Assembly: GCF_903819215.1 (NCBI RefSeq)
Contig: NZ_CAIJCT010000006.1
Source: Aedoeadaptatus coxii
GTDB taxonomy: Bacteria; Bacillota; Clostridia; Tissierellales; Peptoniphilaceae
Reading direction: 5' to 3' (one strand)
Length of the DNA: 64,000 nucleotides
The notes under the pieces are model-generated. The model did no database searches, had not been told where the DNA came from, and worked only from the letters and a program-made list of their open reading frames with translations. Position 1 is the stretch's first letter, and each line of letters opens with the position of its first letter. The translations under genes were made by a program, and so were the position numbers. Positions 16,811-25,776 of the stretch are shown piece by piece.

Positions 16811-17648
16811 CTTTATCTTCACCTTTTTTTCGAATGTATTCGATGGCGTCTGCGGGGAATACAAGGTCTCTTAAATATTCACGTACATGAAGTTGTTTCG
16901 GATCATTGCAGGATTCGCTGCCGTTGGCCTCGCTTTGCGCCCGATAATCTTCCATCATGCCTTTGAAAAGAGATGCCATAGAAGGCGGCGTGTAGGTAAT
17001 GGCGTTGGTGCCGGCGTCGATGGTGGTTTGAATTTGCTCATCGTCGTCGCCGCCGGTGGCGATAATGGGGAATCGGTTTCCGATAATGCTGCGCACGTAA
17101 CGGACGAGTTCCGCCGTGTTTTTGCCGCCGGAGACATTCAGAATGCGCGCGCCGGCGTTGATTTTTCCGACGATGTCGTCGTTTTTGGAGACGACGGTAG
17201 CGATAATGGGAATGTCCAGGACGTTGTACATTTCCTGAATAACTTCATTTTTCATAGGCGCGTTAACGACGACGCCGTAAGCGCCCAATAATTCACATTC
17301 CAGAGCGATGGAGACGCTTCGCGCACCGGAGGTCGTGCCGCCGCCGACCCCTGCGAAAACGGGGATCGATGAGCCTTGAATAATGGATTGCACGATGGCG
17401 AGCTGAGGCGTAAAGGGATAGACTGCGAACACCGCCTGGGCGTTGGAGTTGCGAATCATGGCGATGTCGGTGGAAAAGATCAGGGATTTAAAGCGGGTGC
17501 CCTGAATGCGGATCCCCGATGCGTTGTAAATGGCATTGGGCATAAGCACCGGTTTTTTCCGAAGGGACGATTCAATTTCGGGAATGTATTTATCTTTTAT
17601 AATCCGAAAGTCGCCGACGGGTAGTTTTGATTTTTTAGAAATGCTCAT
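16797..17648 (-). CDS. Uncharacterised TIM-barrel protein
   Basis: 283 aa. Repeated beta-alpha units with phosphate-loop-like glycine turns (FAGVGGGTTSGARS, NVSGGKN, IIATGGDDDEQ) indicate a TIM barrel related to IMP dehydrogenase/nitronate monooxygenase-type barrels. Members are often labelled hydrolase without evidence. No catalytic residue can be named. Start ATG 17648 follows AGAGGTG. It lies first in a run with the AI-2E permease and the zinc-ribbon protein. Confidence 0.65.
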   Translation of the reverse strand: MSISKKSKLPVGDFRIIKDKYIPEIESSLRKKPVLMPNAIYNASGIRIQGTRFKSLIFSTDIAMIRNSNAQAVFAVYPFTPQLAIVQSIIQGSSIPVFAGVGGGTTSGARSVSIALECELLGAYGVVVNAPMKNEVIQEMYNVLDIPIIATVVSKNDDIVGKINAGARILNVSGGKNTAELVRYVRSIIGNRFPIIATGGDDDEQIQTTIDAGTNAITYTPPSMASLFKGMMEDYRAQSEANGSESCNDPKQLHVREYLRDLVFPADAIEYIRKKGEDKDDKK

Positions 17649-17768
17649 AGAACACCTCTTTCTTTTAGATTATTCCAAGTGGATAGGCTCATTATATCAC
17701 GTTCTGTTAAAAACAATGGAAAAGCTTTCGATGCAATAAAAAGCGGCCGAGTATCCTCAGCCGTTTTC

Positions 17769-18617
17769 TTATTTTGTCGCCGTGTCGCCGGCGTCGGGAA
17801 TATCGGTAAGTTCCCATGCCATTTTTTGCGTTTCTTCGTAAAGTTTATCGTTCAGTGCCTTTACTTCCGGCGTGCGATAGTAGGCGGCAACTTTTTGATA
17901 GAGCGCGTTGTCTTTATCTTCTTCTCGCGCCACGACGTAGTTAATATAGGGAGCGGAATGTTCGTTAAGGGGCTCCATGAAAATGGCGTCGTCTTTCGGG
18001 GAAAGTCCCGCGTCGATGGCGAGGTTGGTGTTGATAACCGCGGCGTCTACATCGGGAAGGGTGCGCGCTACTTGGGCGGCGTCCATTTCGTTGATTTGAA
18101 TGTTTTTCGGATTGGCCACAATGTCGGAAAGGGTGGGGCTTACGCCGACATTATCTTTCAGTTGGATAAGGCCTGCCGCTTCCAATAGGAAGAGGGCGCG
18201 TCCGCAGTTGGTGGTGTCGTTTGGAATGGAAACTTTTCCGTTTTCGGGCACATCTTTCAAATCCTTCAATGTGTTGGAGTACGCGCCGATGGGGGAAATA
18301 AACGTTCTGCCGATGGGCACGAGATGGGTTCCCTTGGAGTGGTTGTATTCGTCTAAGAATGCCTTGTGTTGGAAGGCGTTCAGGTCCACGTCGCCGTTAA
18401 CCAGGGCGTCGTTAGGTGTGTTGTAATCGGAGAAGTGAACGAGTTTAATGGTAATGCCGTCTTTTTTGGCGAGCTCGGCGGCTTTTTCCCAAAGCCGTTG
18501 ATCGTCACCGACGACGCCGAGTTTTACGACTTGGCCGTCATCCGACGGTTTGCCGCATCCTACGAGGAGAAAGAGGGATAAAATTCCGAGAGAGATTAGC
18601 TTTAATGTGTTTTTCAT
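17769..18617 (-). CDS. metQ: MetQ-type substrate-binding lipoprotein, second copy
   Basis: 282 aa NlpA/MetQ lipoprotein with lipobox LLVGC (Cys21). It binds methionine outside the cell for the MetN-MetI importer. It is a close tandem copy of the upstream metQ (shared blocks include VVGDDQRLWEKAAELAKKDG and AFLDEYN) but lacks that copy's Ala/Asn/Asp-rich linker. A terminator lies between the two copies, so this one is probably expressed less, by read-through. A weak hairpin (about 17737-17770) follows the stop. The duplicate may have a different ligand, for example D-methionine or a methionine peptide. Confidence 0.92.
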   Translation of the reverse strand: MKNTLKLISLGILSLFLLVGCGKPSDDGQVVKLGVVGDDQRLWEKAAELAKKDGITIKLVHFSDYNTPNDALVNGDVDLNAFQHKAFLDEYNHSKGTHLVPIGRTFISPIGAYSNTLKDLKDVPENGKVSIPNDTTNCGRALFLLEAAGLIQLKDNVGVSPTLSDIVANPKNIQINEMDAAQVARTLPDVDAAVINTNLAIDAGLSPKDDAIFMEPLNEHSAPYINYVVAREEDKDNALYQKVAAYYRTPEVKALNDKLYEETQKMAWELTDIPDAGDTATK

Positions 18618-18641
18618 AATGATTCCATCCTGTTTTTGAGT

Positions 18642-18674
18642 AAAAAAAGTCTGCCCGCCGGCGATAGCGGGCAG
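18642..18674 (-). terminator. Intercistronic terminator between the metQ copies
   Basis: On the minus strand CTGCCCGC-TATCGCC-GGCGGGCAG is followed by ACTTTTTTTACT, directly after the first metQ and 25 bp before the second. Confidence 0.8.
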
Positions 18675-18698
18675 AGAATAATGGCGTGCTGTTAAATT

Positions 18699-19631
18699 TT
18701 ATTTCGATTCTTCCAAATCGCTCTTGCCGTCTTTGTATTGATCGAGCTTGCTTAAGTCGAGTTTCCAAGCGGCATATTGACTGCCCTTGTAAAGTTCTTG
18801 CAAGAGTTTGTCTACTTCGTCGGTTTGATAGTAGCTTACGACTTTTTTATAAAGTTCGTTGTTTTTATCTTCCGGACGAGCGACGACGTAGTTAATATAG
18901 GGGGCAATGCTTTCGCCCATTTCTTCGACGAAGATCGTGTCTTTTCTGGGATTGAGACCGGCATCGACTGCCAAGCCACCGTTAATAACCGCTGCATCCA
19001 CATCGGGAAGGGAACGGGCGACGGATGCGGCATCCAATTCTTCGATTTTAATTTTCTTCGGATTTTCGGCAATGTCTTTGACTGTAGGCGTTAAACCGGC
19101 GTCGTCTTTTAATTTAATGACGCCCGCTTGTTGGAGGACGATAAGGGCGCGGCCGCCGTTGGTGGCGTCGTCGGGAATGGCGACGGTATCGCCGTCTTTA
19201 AGTTCTTTCAGATCCTTGATCTTGTTGGAGTAGACGCCGATGGGGGAGAGATAGGTCATGCCGATGGGGGTAAGGTTCGTGCCTTTGCTCTTGTTGTATT
19301 CATCTAAGAATGCCTTGTGTTGGAAGGCGTTTAAATCGATGCTGCCGTCTGCCAGGGCATCGTTGGGAAGATTGTAGTCGGTGAAGACTTTAATTTCCAA
19401 GGTGATGCCGTCTTTTTTGGCGAGCTCGGCGGCTTTTTCCCATAACCGTTGGTCGTCGCCGACGACGCCGATTTTAACGACTTTGTCGCCGTCTTTCGTC
19501 TTTTGCGTTTCTTCGGCGGCATTGGCATTTTTGTTGTCGGCCTTTGCGTTATTGGCCGGCGCGCCGCAGCCCGTTAAGAGCAGGGTAGTTAATAGGGTGA
19601 GGGCAGTTACTTTTTTCCAAATAGATTTCAT
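18699..19631 (-). CDS. metQ: MetQ methionine-binding lipoprotein, first copy
   Basis: 310 aa. The signal peptide ends in lipobox LLLTGC (Cys22), and a 25-residue polar linker leads to the periplasmic-binding fold (VVKIGVVGDDQRLWEKAAEL onwards). It supplies methionine to MetI-MetN. ATG 19631 follows GAAAGGAG. The gene stands third in metN-metI-metQ-metQ, about 25 bp after metI, under the Met T-box. Confidence 0.95.
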   Translation of the reverse strand: MKSIWKKVTALTLLTTLLLTGCGAPANNAKADNKNANAAEETQKTKDGDKVVKIGVVGDDQRLWEKAAELAKKDGITLEIKVFTDYNLPNDALADGSIDLNAFQHKAFLDEYNKSKGTNLTPIGMTYLSPIGVYSNKIKDLKELKDGDTVAIPDDATNGGRALIVLQQAGVIKLKDDAGLTPTVKDIAENPKKIKIEELDAASVARSLPDVDAAVINGGLAVDAGLNPRKDTIFVEEMGESIAPYINYVVARPEDKNNELYKKVVSYYQTDEVDKLLQELYKGSQYAAWKLDLSKLDQYKDGKSDLEESK

Positions 19632-19655
19632 AATGAAACTCCTTTCGATTGCAAG

Positions 19656-20321
19656 TTAGTGTTGTACCTTCTTTACCCAAAGATCGAAAACGGCTTGGGT
19701 AATAAATACCAAAATAAGAATTAAAACAGTGGATACGACGATGATGTCGTTTTGGAAGCGGTTGTAGCCGCGGGTAATGGCGAGGTTGCCGAGACCTCCT
19801 GCGCCGACGGCACCCGCCATGGCCGTAAGGCCGATCAGGCTTATAATTGTAAGGGCGCTGGCTCGTAAAATGGAAGGGAGACCTTCTTTTAAATACACGC
19901 CGTAGACGATGTGCATGGGAGAATCTCCCATGGATTCCGCCGCTTCAATAATGCCCGGATCCACTTCCGCCAGCGCGTTTTCAATTTGGCGCGCATAGAA
20001 GGGGGCGCTTCCCACCACAAGGGGAACGATGGCGGCGGTATTGCCGATGGTGGTGCCGATTAAATGGCGTGTGAAAGGCGAAATCAACGCCAGCAAAATA
20101 ATAAAGGGAATGGAGCGGAAGATGTTGACGACCTTATCGAGGAACCAATAGACTTTTTGATTTTCCCAAAGGCCGCCCTCTTTCGTAAGGGTTAAGAGCA
20201 AGCCTACGATCATGCCGATAATGCCTGCGATGATCGAGGTCACGACGACCATGTAAAGGGTGGCGCCTGTTTCCACGACGAAATCTTGTTTGGATGCGAT
20301 GACATTTTCAAAAAATCCCAT
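19656..20321 (-). CDS. metI: Methionine ABC transporter permease MetI
   Basis: 221 aa, five predicted membrane helices and the EAA-like loop EAAESMGDSPMHIVYGVYLKE that contacts the ATPase. It forms the membrane channel of the MetNIQ importer. The start ATG at 20321 coincides with the end of metN, and GGAGGTG lies 5 nt before it within metN, so translation is coupled. Confidence 0.95.
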   Translation of the reverse strand: MGFFENVIASKQDFVVETGATLYMVVVTSIIAGIIGMIVGLLLTLTKEGGLWENQKVYWFLDKVVNIFRSIPFIILLALISPFTRHLIGTTIGNTAAIVPLVVGSAPFYARQIENALAEVDPGIIEAAESMGDSPMHIVYGVYLKEGLPSILRASALTIISLIGLTAMAGAVGAGGLGNLAITRGYNRFQNDIIVVSTVLILILVFITQAVFDLWVKKVQH

Positions 20322-21361
20322 TAGATCACCTCCTTCTTCACCACTTCGAGTTCGACGTTATTTTCTTTTAAGTACTCTTTCGACTTTTCAATATTTTCCG
20401 GAGGCCCCTGGAAGAGAACCACCAGGTTGCCGAAGGGCGTGTCTTCTAAAAATTCGATGCTCCCGGATAGAATATTGGTTTTTACGCCGAACATGGTGTA
20501 GATATTGTTTAAAATGGGATCCGTCGCCGAAGTGCCCACGTATTGCAAGTGAATCAGTTGATTGGAAGGATCCACATTGTCGAAGTAGCCGTGCTCGTTC
20601 ATCTTGTCGATGGTTTCATCCCAGTGGCTTGCAGTGTTCACGAATTGATGGGTGATGGTTTCCTTGGGATTGGCGAAAATATCGATGAGGGATCCCGATT
20701 CCACCACGCGGCCCGATTCCATTACCGCCACTTTGTTGCAGATTTCTTTTACCGCCTGCATTTCGTGGGTGATGAGGACGATGGTAAGGCCCATTTCTTT
20801 ATTCAGTCGCTTTAAAAGATGAAGAATGGAAGTGGTCGTTCTCGGATCCAGCGCCGAGGTCGCTTCGTCGCAAAGTAAAATCTTGGGATCGTTGGCGAGG
20901 GCGCGGGCGATAGCCACCCTTTGTTTTTGTCCGCCGGAAAGCTCCGAGGGATAGCTGTCCGCTTTTTCTTCAATGCCTACGAGTTTTAAAAGTCGCAAGG
21001 CTTTTTCTCTTTGCTCTTCCTGAGAAAGGCTGCTGTCTTTTAAAGGATAGAGTACATTGCCTAAAATGGTGCGGGCATTCATAAGATTAAAGTGTTGGAA
21101 AATCATGCCGATTTTTTTGCGGCGTTTTCTCAGCTCTTTGACGGGGAGCGTCGTCAGATTTTCTCCCGCTACGATGACGCTTCCCTTTGTGGGCGGCTGC
21201 AAAAGATTAATGGTGCGAACGAGTGTGGATTTTCCCGCTCCCGAGTAGCCGACGATGCCGAACACATCGCCTTGCTCTACGGTAAGGGACACATCGTCCA
21301 CCGCCGTAAAGTCGTTGCCGTCGCGCTGAAAGACGACGGAAATATTTTGTAAATCGATCAA
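20321..21361 (-). CDS. metN: Methionine ABC transporter ATPase MetN
   Basis: 346 aa. Walker A is GYSGAGKSTLV (38-48), the signature LSGGQKQR, Walker B ILLCDEATSALD, and the H-loop ITHEM. The C-terminal 90 residues form the NIL domain, where methionine binds and inhibits transport. The start is a TTG at 21361 with AAGGAGGATCACT before it. It is the first gene behind the Met T-box, so the operon is expected to switch on when tRNA-Met is uncharged. Confidence 0.95.
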   Translation of the reverse strand: MIDLQNISVVFQRDGNDFTAVDDVSLTVEQGDVFGIVGYSGAGKSTLVRTINLLQPPTKGSVIVAGENLTTLPVKELRKRRKKIGMIFQHFNLMNARTILGNVLYPLKDSSLSQEEQREKALRLLKLVGIEEKADSYPSELSGGQKQRVAIARALANDPKILLCDEATSALDPRTTTSILHLLKRLNKEMGLTIVLITHEMQAVKEICNKVAVMESGRVVESGSLIDIFANPKETITHQFVNTASHWDETIDKMNEHGYFDNVDPSNQLIHLQYVGTSATDPILNNIYTMFGVKTNILSGSIEFLEDTPFGNLVVLFQGPPENIEKSKEYLKENNVELEVVKKEVI

Positions 21362-21381
21362 GTGATCCTCCTTCTTTCTAT

Positions 21382-21669
21382 AAAAAAAGTCCTTTTCCCT
21401 ATAGGGAAAAGGACGATATAAACCGTGTTACCACCTTTATTTATGTAAACCTCACGATTTACACCTTACGGGTACTATCATACCCTGGCGCTATAACAGG
21501 CGCACCTGTAACGATCTATTATCGATCGCAAAAGTCAGAGGCCATGTTCTCCCGATTCTCAAAACAGCTTCTCTCACCAACGAAGCTTCTCTGTAGTCCG
21601 AAAATTCGAGGTACTCTCCTCGTCAAACTCGTTGGATCAATGATACCAATCCCTTAGGGAAGGTGTCAA
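21382..21669 (-). promoter_or_regulatory. Met-specific T-box leader with promoter
   Basis: On the minus strand, promoter TTGACA (21669-21664), 18-nt spacer, TATCAT (21645-21640). The leader has a stem I with AUG in the specifier position (GAACATGG), the T-box AAGGTGGTAACACGG (21438-21424), and a strong terminator GTCCTTTTCCCT-ATAGGGAAAAGGAC plus seven T (21414-21382). Uncharged tRNA-Met should pair with the T-box and allow read-through into metN. Confidence 0.93.
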
Positions 21670-21740
21670 GTCTTTTTAGAACTTTTTTAGATAGAATTTG
21701 GTACAATGGAGTTAGTTAGATGACGAGGAGGAAAGGATCA

Positions 21741-22625
21741 ATGGATCTTAAACATATAGGACGAGTAACAGAACACTTCCCCATGAAAGAAGTGACCAGT
21801 TTTAAAATCGGCGGGCCCGTGGATTATTTTATCGAACCGAAAACGGAAGAGGAATTAATTCGTGCGCTCTTGCGTTTAGAGGAGGAAAAAATTCCTTGGA
21901 TGATCATGGGCAAGGGCACGAATATGGTGGTGTCCGATAAGGGGATTCGTGGCGCCGTTATTCGTATCGGCGAATTTTTTGAAAAGGTAACGGTCGAAGG
22001 GGATCGCGTCATCGCCGAAGGGGGCGCATCCATGCGTTCCGTAGCCGAAGCGGCGCAAAGAGAAAGTTTAACGGGCCTCGAGTTTGCTCACGGTATTCCC
22101 GGCGGCGTCGGCGGCGCCATGACCATGAACGCCGGAGCTTACGGCGGCGAGATGAAAGATGTGGTGGAATCGGTGCGCGTGCTGCACGCCAACGGCAAAG
22201 TCGAAGAACTTTCCAATGAGGAACTTCATTTTGAATACCGCAATAGCCGCGTCTATACGGATCATCTCATCGTCTTATCGACGACGTTTTTGTTAAAATC
22301 CGGCGACAGCGAGCGCATTCAGGAGGAAATGGACGATCTTTGGAATCGACGGACGACGAAGCAACCTTTGGAATATCCCTCGGCGGGTAGTACCTTTAAG
22401 CGGCCTGTGGGATATTACGCCGGCCAATTAATCGATCAGGCGGGGCTAAGAGGTTTGCGTCACGGCGACGCCCAGGTTTCCGAAAAACACTGCGGCTTCG
22501 TCATCAATCGCGGCAACGCCACCTGCCAGGAAGTGGTGGAGTTAATTCGCACGGTGCAAGAAGCGGTGTATCAAAAACACGGCGTGGAGTTGGAAACAGA
22601 GGTTAAGGTTCTCGGCGAACAATAA
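21741..22625 (+). CDS. murB: UDP-N-acetylenolpyruvoylglucosamine reductase
   Basis: 294 aa flavoenzyme that reduces UDP-GlcNAc-enolpyruvate to UDP-MurNAc in peptidoglycan synthesis. FAD-binding segments are SFKIGGPVDYF and GKGTNMVVSD. PSAGSTFKRP holds the catalytic Ser and the C-terminal Glu is in VELETEVKVLG. The ATG at 21741 is preferred because GAGGAGGAAAGG precedes it by 6 nt. The ATG at 21720 has no site. A -10 TACAAT (21702-21707) lies close upstream. First gene of the murB-rapZ-yvcK-whiA-HPr group. Confidence 0.96.
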   Translation: MDLKHIGRVTEHFPMKEVTSFKIGGPVDYFIEPKTEEELIRALLRLEEEKIPWMIMGKGTNMVVSDKGIRGAVIRIGEFFEKVTVEGDRVIAEGGASMRSVAEAAQRESLTGLEFAHGIPGGVGGAMTMNAGAYGGEMKDVVESVRVLHANGKVEELSNEELHFEYRNSRVYTDHLIVLSTTFLLKSGDSERIQEEMDDLWNRRTTKQPLEYPSAGSTFKRPVGYYAGQLIDQAGLRGLRHGDAQVSEKHCGFVINRGNATCQEVVELIRTVQEAVYQKHGVELETEVKVLGEQ

Positions 22626-22636
22626 GGGGGTGTTTA

Positions 22637-23476
22637 GTGAAATTACTCGTGCTCACCGGCCTTTCCGGCGCGGGAAAGAGCCAGGCGTTAAAGGCGGCGG
22701 AAGATTTAGGTTATTTTTGCGTAGATAATTTGCCGCCCGCCCTTTTCCCGAAATTTATAAGCATTGCCGAAGAAGCGCAAATGCCCCTTGTGGCATTGGT
22801 TTTAGATATTCGAAGCGGCCTGTTTTTTAAAGAGCTGGACGTGGCCATAGATACTCTTAACAAGACGGTAGACGATGTTACGGTCATTTATTTGGAAGCC
22901 GATCGCCACGAGCTCATTAAACGATTTAAAGAGCTTCGCCGCCCCCATCCCTTAAACTCTTCCATTGCCAAGGGAATCGACGAAGAAATCGCGAAGATGA
23001 AACCTTTGCGGGAACGCGCCGATTATATTATTGACACGTCGAAGATGACCAATTATAATTTAAAAATTCGCCTCAAGGCGATTTTGCAGGAAGAGCAGGG
23101 TAAGCTGAGCCTTTCCGTTGTGTCCTTCGGTTTTAAAAACGGAATTTTGGAAGAGGCGGATCTGGTGTTCGATATGCGCTTTTTGCCCAACCCCTATTAC
23201 ATCCCCGAGCTTAAACACCAAAACGGCTTGAGCGACGACACCTCGAGCTTTGTATTGAGCCAGGAAAAATGCAAAGAATTTATTCGAGGTGTGGTGAAAT
23301 ACATTCAGTCCTTCGGTTCGGGATATGTGAGCGAAGGCAAGGATACCCTTACCATCGGTATCGGCTGCACGGGCGGTTTTCATCGCTCCGTGGCCGTGGC
23401 CGAAGCATTGGGTCGGGCTCTTAAAAAAGAAGGTCTTTCCGTCGTGGTGGGCCATCGAGATTTGGGAGAGTGGTGA
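22637..23476 (+). CDS. rapZ: RapZ/YvcJ nucleotide-binding protein
   Basis: 279 aa, GTG start after AAGGGGGTG. The N-terminal Walker A GLSGAGKSQ (8-16) defines a P-loop ATPase/GTPase domain. The C-terminal domain ends with GIGCTGGFHRSVAVAE. In Gram-negatives RapZ steers RNase E to a small RNA. In Bacillus YvcJ has an unclear role, linked to competence. It sits with yvcK and whiA, the standard Firmicute order. Confidence 0.94.
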   Translation: MKLLVLTGLSGAGKSQALKAAEDLGYFCVDNLPPALFPKFISIAEEAQMPLVALVLDIRSGLFFKELDVAIDTLNKTVDDVTVIYLEADRHELIKRFKELRRPHPLNSSIAKGIDEEIAKMKPLRERADYIIDTSKMTNYNLKIRLKAILQEEQGKLSLSVVSFGFKNGILEEADLVFDMRFLPNPYYIPELKHQNGLSDDTSSFVLSQEKCKEFIRGVVKYIQSFGSGYVSEGKDTLTIGIGCTGGFHRSVAVAEALGRALKKEGLSVVVGHRDLGEW

Positions 23477-23477
23477 C

Positions 23478-24494
23478 ATGATCGATCGTTACGATCCGAA
23501 ATTTGTCGTTTTAGGCGGCGGCACGGGTATTTCCACCTTGCTGAGAGGCTTAAAGCGGTTTTCAAAAAACATTACCGCCATCGTCACCATGGCAGACGAC
23601 GGGGGCAGCAGCGGTATGCTTAGAAGGGATTACGGCATGTTGCCGCCGGGAGACATTCGAAATTGTTTGGTGGCCCTGGCCAACGCGGAGCCGTCCTTGG
23701 AGCAACTTTTGCAATATCGCTTTACCGATGGAAAACTGGAAGGGCAAAACATGGGGAATTTAATTCTCGCCGCCCTTTCCGATTTATACGGCGGCTTTGC
23801 CGAAGGGGTCGGGGAAGCGGCGCAAGTATTGCGGATTACGGGAAAAGTGCTTCCCGTTACGACGGAATCCATTCGCCTAATCGCCACTTTTTCTGACGGA
23901 AGCGAACTGATCGGGGAATCCCGTATTCCGAAATATGCGTGGGAGCATGAACTCGCCATTCATTCCGTGCGATTCGACGCCAAAGATCCCAAGGTCAACC
24001 CGGAATGTCTTCACGCTATCGAAGAGGCGAATATGATCGTGTTAGGGCCCGGAAGCTTATACACGTCCCTCATTCCTAATATGATCGTGCCGGGCATTGC
24101 CGATGCCATCGCCTGCTCCGAGGCCCCTCTCGTTTACGTGGCCAATGTCATGGAACAGCGGGGCGAAACGGAAGGCATGAGTTTAAGCGATCACATACAG
24201 GCGTTAAAAGATCACGGTTTAAAACGTACCATCGACTATGCGCTGGTGAACGACGGGGAAGTGCAAAGCGATATTCTTTCCCGTTACAGCGAAAAAGGTG
24301 TGGCGCCGATTTTCATAAGCGAGGACGAAAAGATGACGCTTTCTTCCCGGGGAACGGAAGTGGAAAGCGGCTCCTTCGCTTTTTACAAAGACGGCTTTAT
24401 TCGCCACGACGGGCTCATGGTGGCGCAGCGTTTATTAAGTCTGTGTGATCGTTATCATGAAATCCATTGCACGGGACGGGAAACTGCATTATAA
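23478..24494 (+). CDS. yvcK: YvcK/CofD-like gluconeogenesis factor
   Basis: 338 aa. The nucleotide-sugar-binding start GGGTGISTLLRGLK and the metal-site-like MADDGGSSGMLRRDYG identify the YvcK family. In Bacillus it binds UDP-GlcNAc and is needed for normal envelope growth on gluconeogenic carbon sources. ATG 23478 lies one base after the rapZ stop. Residues 165-215 carry the conserved NPECLHAIEEANMIVLGPGS block. Confidence 0.94.
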   Translation: MIDRYDPKFVVLGGGTGISTLLRGLKRFSKNITAIVTMADDGGSSGMLRRDYGMLPPGDIRNCLVALANAEPSLEQLLQYRFTDGKLEGQNMGNLILAALSDLYGGFAEGVGEAAQVLRITGKVLPVTTESIRLIATFSDGSELIGESRIPKYAWEHELAIHSVRFDAKDPKVNPECLHAIEEANMIVLGPGSLYTSLIPNMIVPGIADAIACSEAPLVYVANVMEQRGETEGMSLSDHIQALKDHGLKRTIDYALVNDGEVQSDILSRYSEKGVAPIFISEDEKMTLSSRGTEVESGSFAFYKDGFIRHDGLMVAQRLLSLCDRYHEIHCTGRETAL

Positions 24495-24521
24495 TGATGA
24501 AAGAGGAGAATTGAGGCAATC

Positions 24522-25466
24522 GTGAGTTTTTCCAAGGATGTAAAAAATGAATTAGCGCGCGTACCCATGGAAGACATGGATATTTTGCACGCCGAGCTCG
24601 CCGCCTATATCCGTACCTGTGGCGTGGTTAAACTTACGGAAAGCTTAAAGATCGGGCTTTCTTTCCAAACGGAAAATGCCTCGGTGGCGCGCCGCATTCT
24701 TTCGGCCTACAAACGAGTGTATGGCCGGGAGGTGGAAGTAAGCGCCACGCAAAACATGTTACTTAAAAAGAACAAGCAATATAAAATCAGCTTGGCCGAT
24801 GAAGGATCGGTTAAATCTCTTTTAATGGATAGCGATTTCCTAAGACCTGAGAATGTCTTTCAAATGCAGTATTCCGTCAATCCTTCCCTCCTTCGAACGA
24901 ACGAAGCCATTCGCGCCTATGTTCGAGCGTCGTTTTTAGGCGCCGGATCTGTTACATCGCCCAATAAGAGATACCATCTGGAATTTATCACCCACGACGA
25001 GACCCATGGAAGGGATCTTATGAAGTGGCTTGAACGCAGTCATTTTCACGCCAAGGGCGTCTATCGAAAAGACGATTACATTATTTACTTAAAAGAAGCG
25101 GAAAAGATTTCCGATTTATTAGCTTTTATGGGAGCCGGTCAATCGGTACTCCATTTTGAATCGGCGCGGGTTGTCAAAGACGTTCGCAACAATGTGAATC
25201 GCCTCGTCAATTGCGAAACGGCAAATTTGTCGAAGACGGTAAATGCTTCGGCTCGTCAAATGCAGGATTTGGCGATTATCGAAAAACACATGAAAATCGA
25301 GCGTCTCCCCGATGATTTACGGCGTATCGCCGAAGCTCGGTTAAGGGATCCCGAGGCGACGCTGGCGGAAATCGGGGAAGCTATGGATCCTGAAATGTCG
25401 AAAAGCGGCGTCAACCATCGATTTAAAAAGTTGCACGCGTTGGCTGAGAAGTTGAGAGGAGTTTAA
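24522..25466 (+). CDS. whiA: WhiA DNA-binding regulator
   Basis: 314 aa, GTG start (SFSKDVKNELARVP) after AGAGGAG. The N-terminal two-thirds resemble a LAGLIDADG homing endonuclease without catalytic residues (VRASFLGAGSVTSPNKRYHLE), and the C-terminal part is the WhiA helix-turn-helix. It controls sporulation in Streptomyces and cell division or chromosome segregation in Bacillus. The product is highly conserved in length. Confidence 0.95.
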   Translation: MSFSKDVKNELARVPMEDMDILHAELAAYIRTCGVVKLTESLKIGLSFQTENASVARRILSAYKRVYGREVEVSATQNMLLKKNKQYKISLADEGSVKSLLMDSDFLRPENVFQMQYSVNPSLLRTNEAIRAYVRASFLGAGSVTSPNKRYHLEFITHDETHGRDLMKWLERSHFHAKGVYRKDDYIIYLKEAEKISDLLAFMGAGQSVLHFESARVVKDVRNNVNRLVNCETANLSKTVNASARQMQDLAIIEKHMKIERLPDDLRRIAEARLRDPEATLAEIGEAMDPEMSKSGVNHRFKKLHALAEKLRGV

Positions 25467-25467
25467 A

Positions 25468-25728
25468 GTGAAAGAATTGAAAGTTACCCTTAAAAACGAA
25501 GAGGGTTTACACGCGAGGCCGGCAGCAATGTTTGTTCGGGCGGCCAATCAATTTACCTCCGACATTACGATCGTAAGTGATGGCGACGAGGTCAACGGCA
25601 AGAGCATTATCGGTATTATGAGCCTTGGGCTTTATTCCGGCCAAGAGATTACGCTGCAAGCCGATGGCGCCGACGAAGCCGAGGCGGTAGAGTATTTGGC
25701 CAACTTTATCGAAAACGAATTGGAATAA
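25468..25728 (+). CDS. ptsH: HPr phosphocarrier protein
   Basis: 86 aa phosphocarrier of the PTS. Both control sites are present: His15 (GLHARPA), which receives phosphate from PEP via enzyme I, and Ser46 (NGKSIIGIMSLG), which HPr kinase phosphorylates. In Bacillus the gene in this position (after yvcJ-yvcK-whiA) is Crh, which lacks His15, so here the active-site form occupies the crh position. Start GTG 25468 lies one base after the whiA stop. A terminator follows. Confidence 0.93.
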   Translation: MKELKVTLKNEEGLHARPAAMFVRAANQFTSDITIVSDGDEVNGKSIIGIMSLGLYSGQEITLQADGADEAEAVEYLANFIENELE

Positions 25729-25759
25729 AAAGAGCTTGCACCATAAAAGCTCTTTTTTT
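25727..25759 (+). terminator. Intrinsic terminator after HPr
   Basis: Hairpin AGAGCTT-gcaccataa-AAGCTCT followed by a run of T, ending the murB-HPr operon. Confidence 0.8.
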
Positions 25760-25776
25760 ATTGAAAGAGGAACGCC

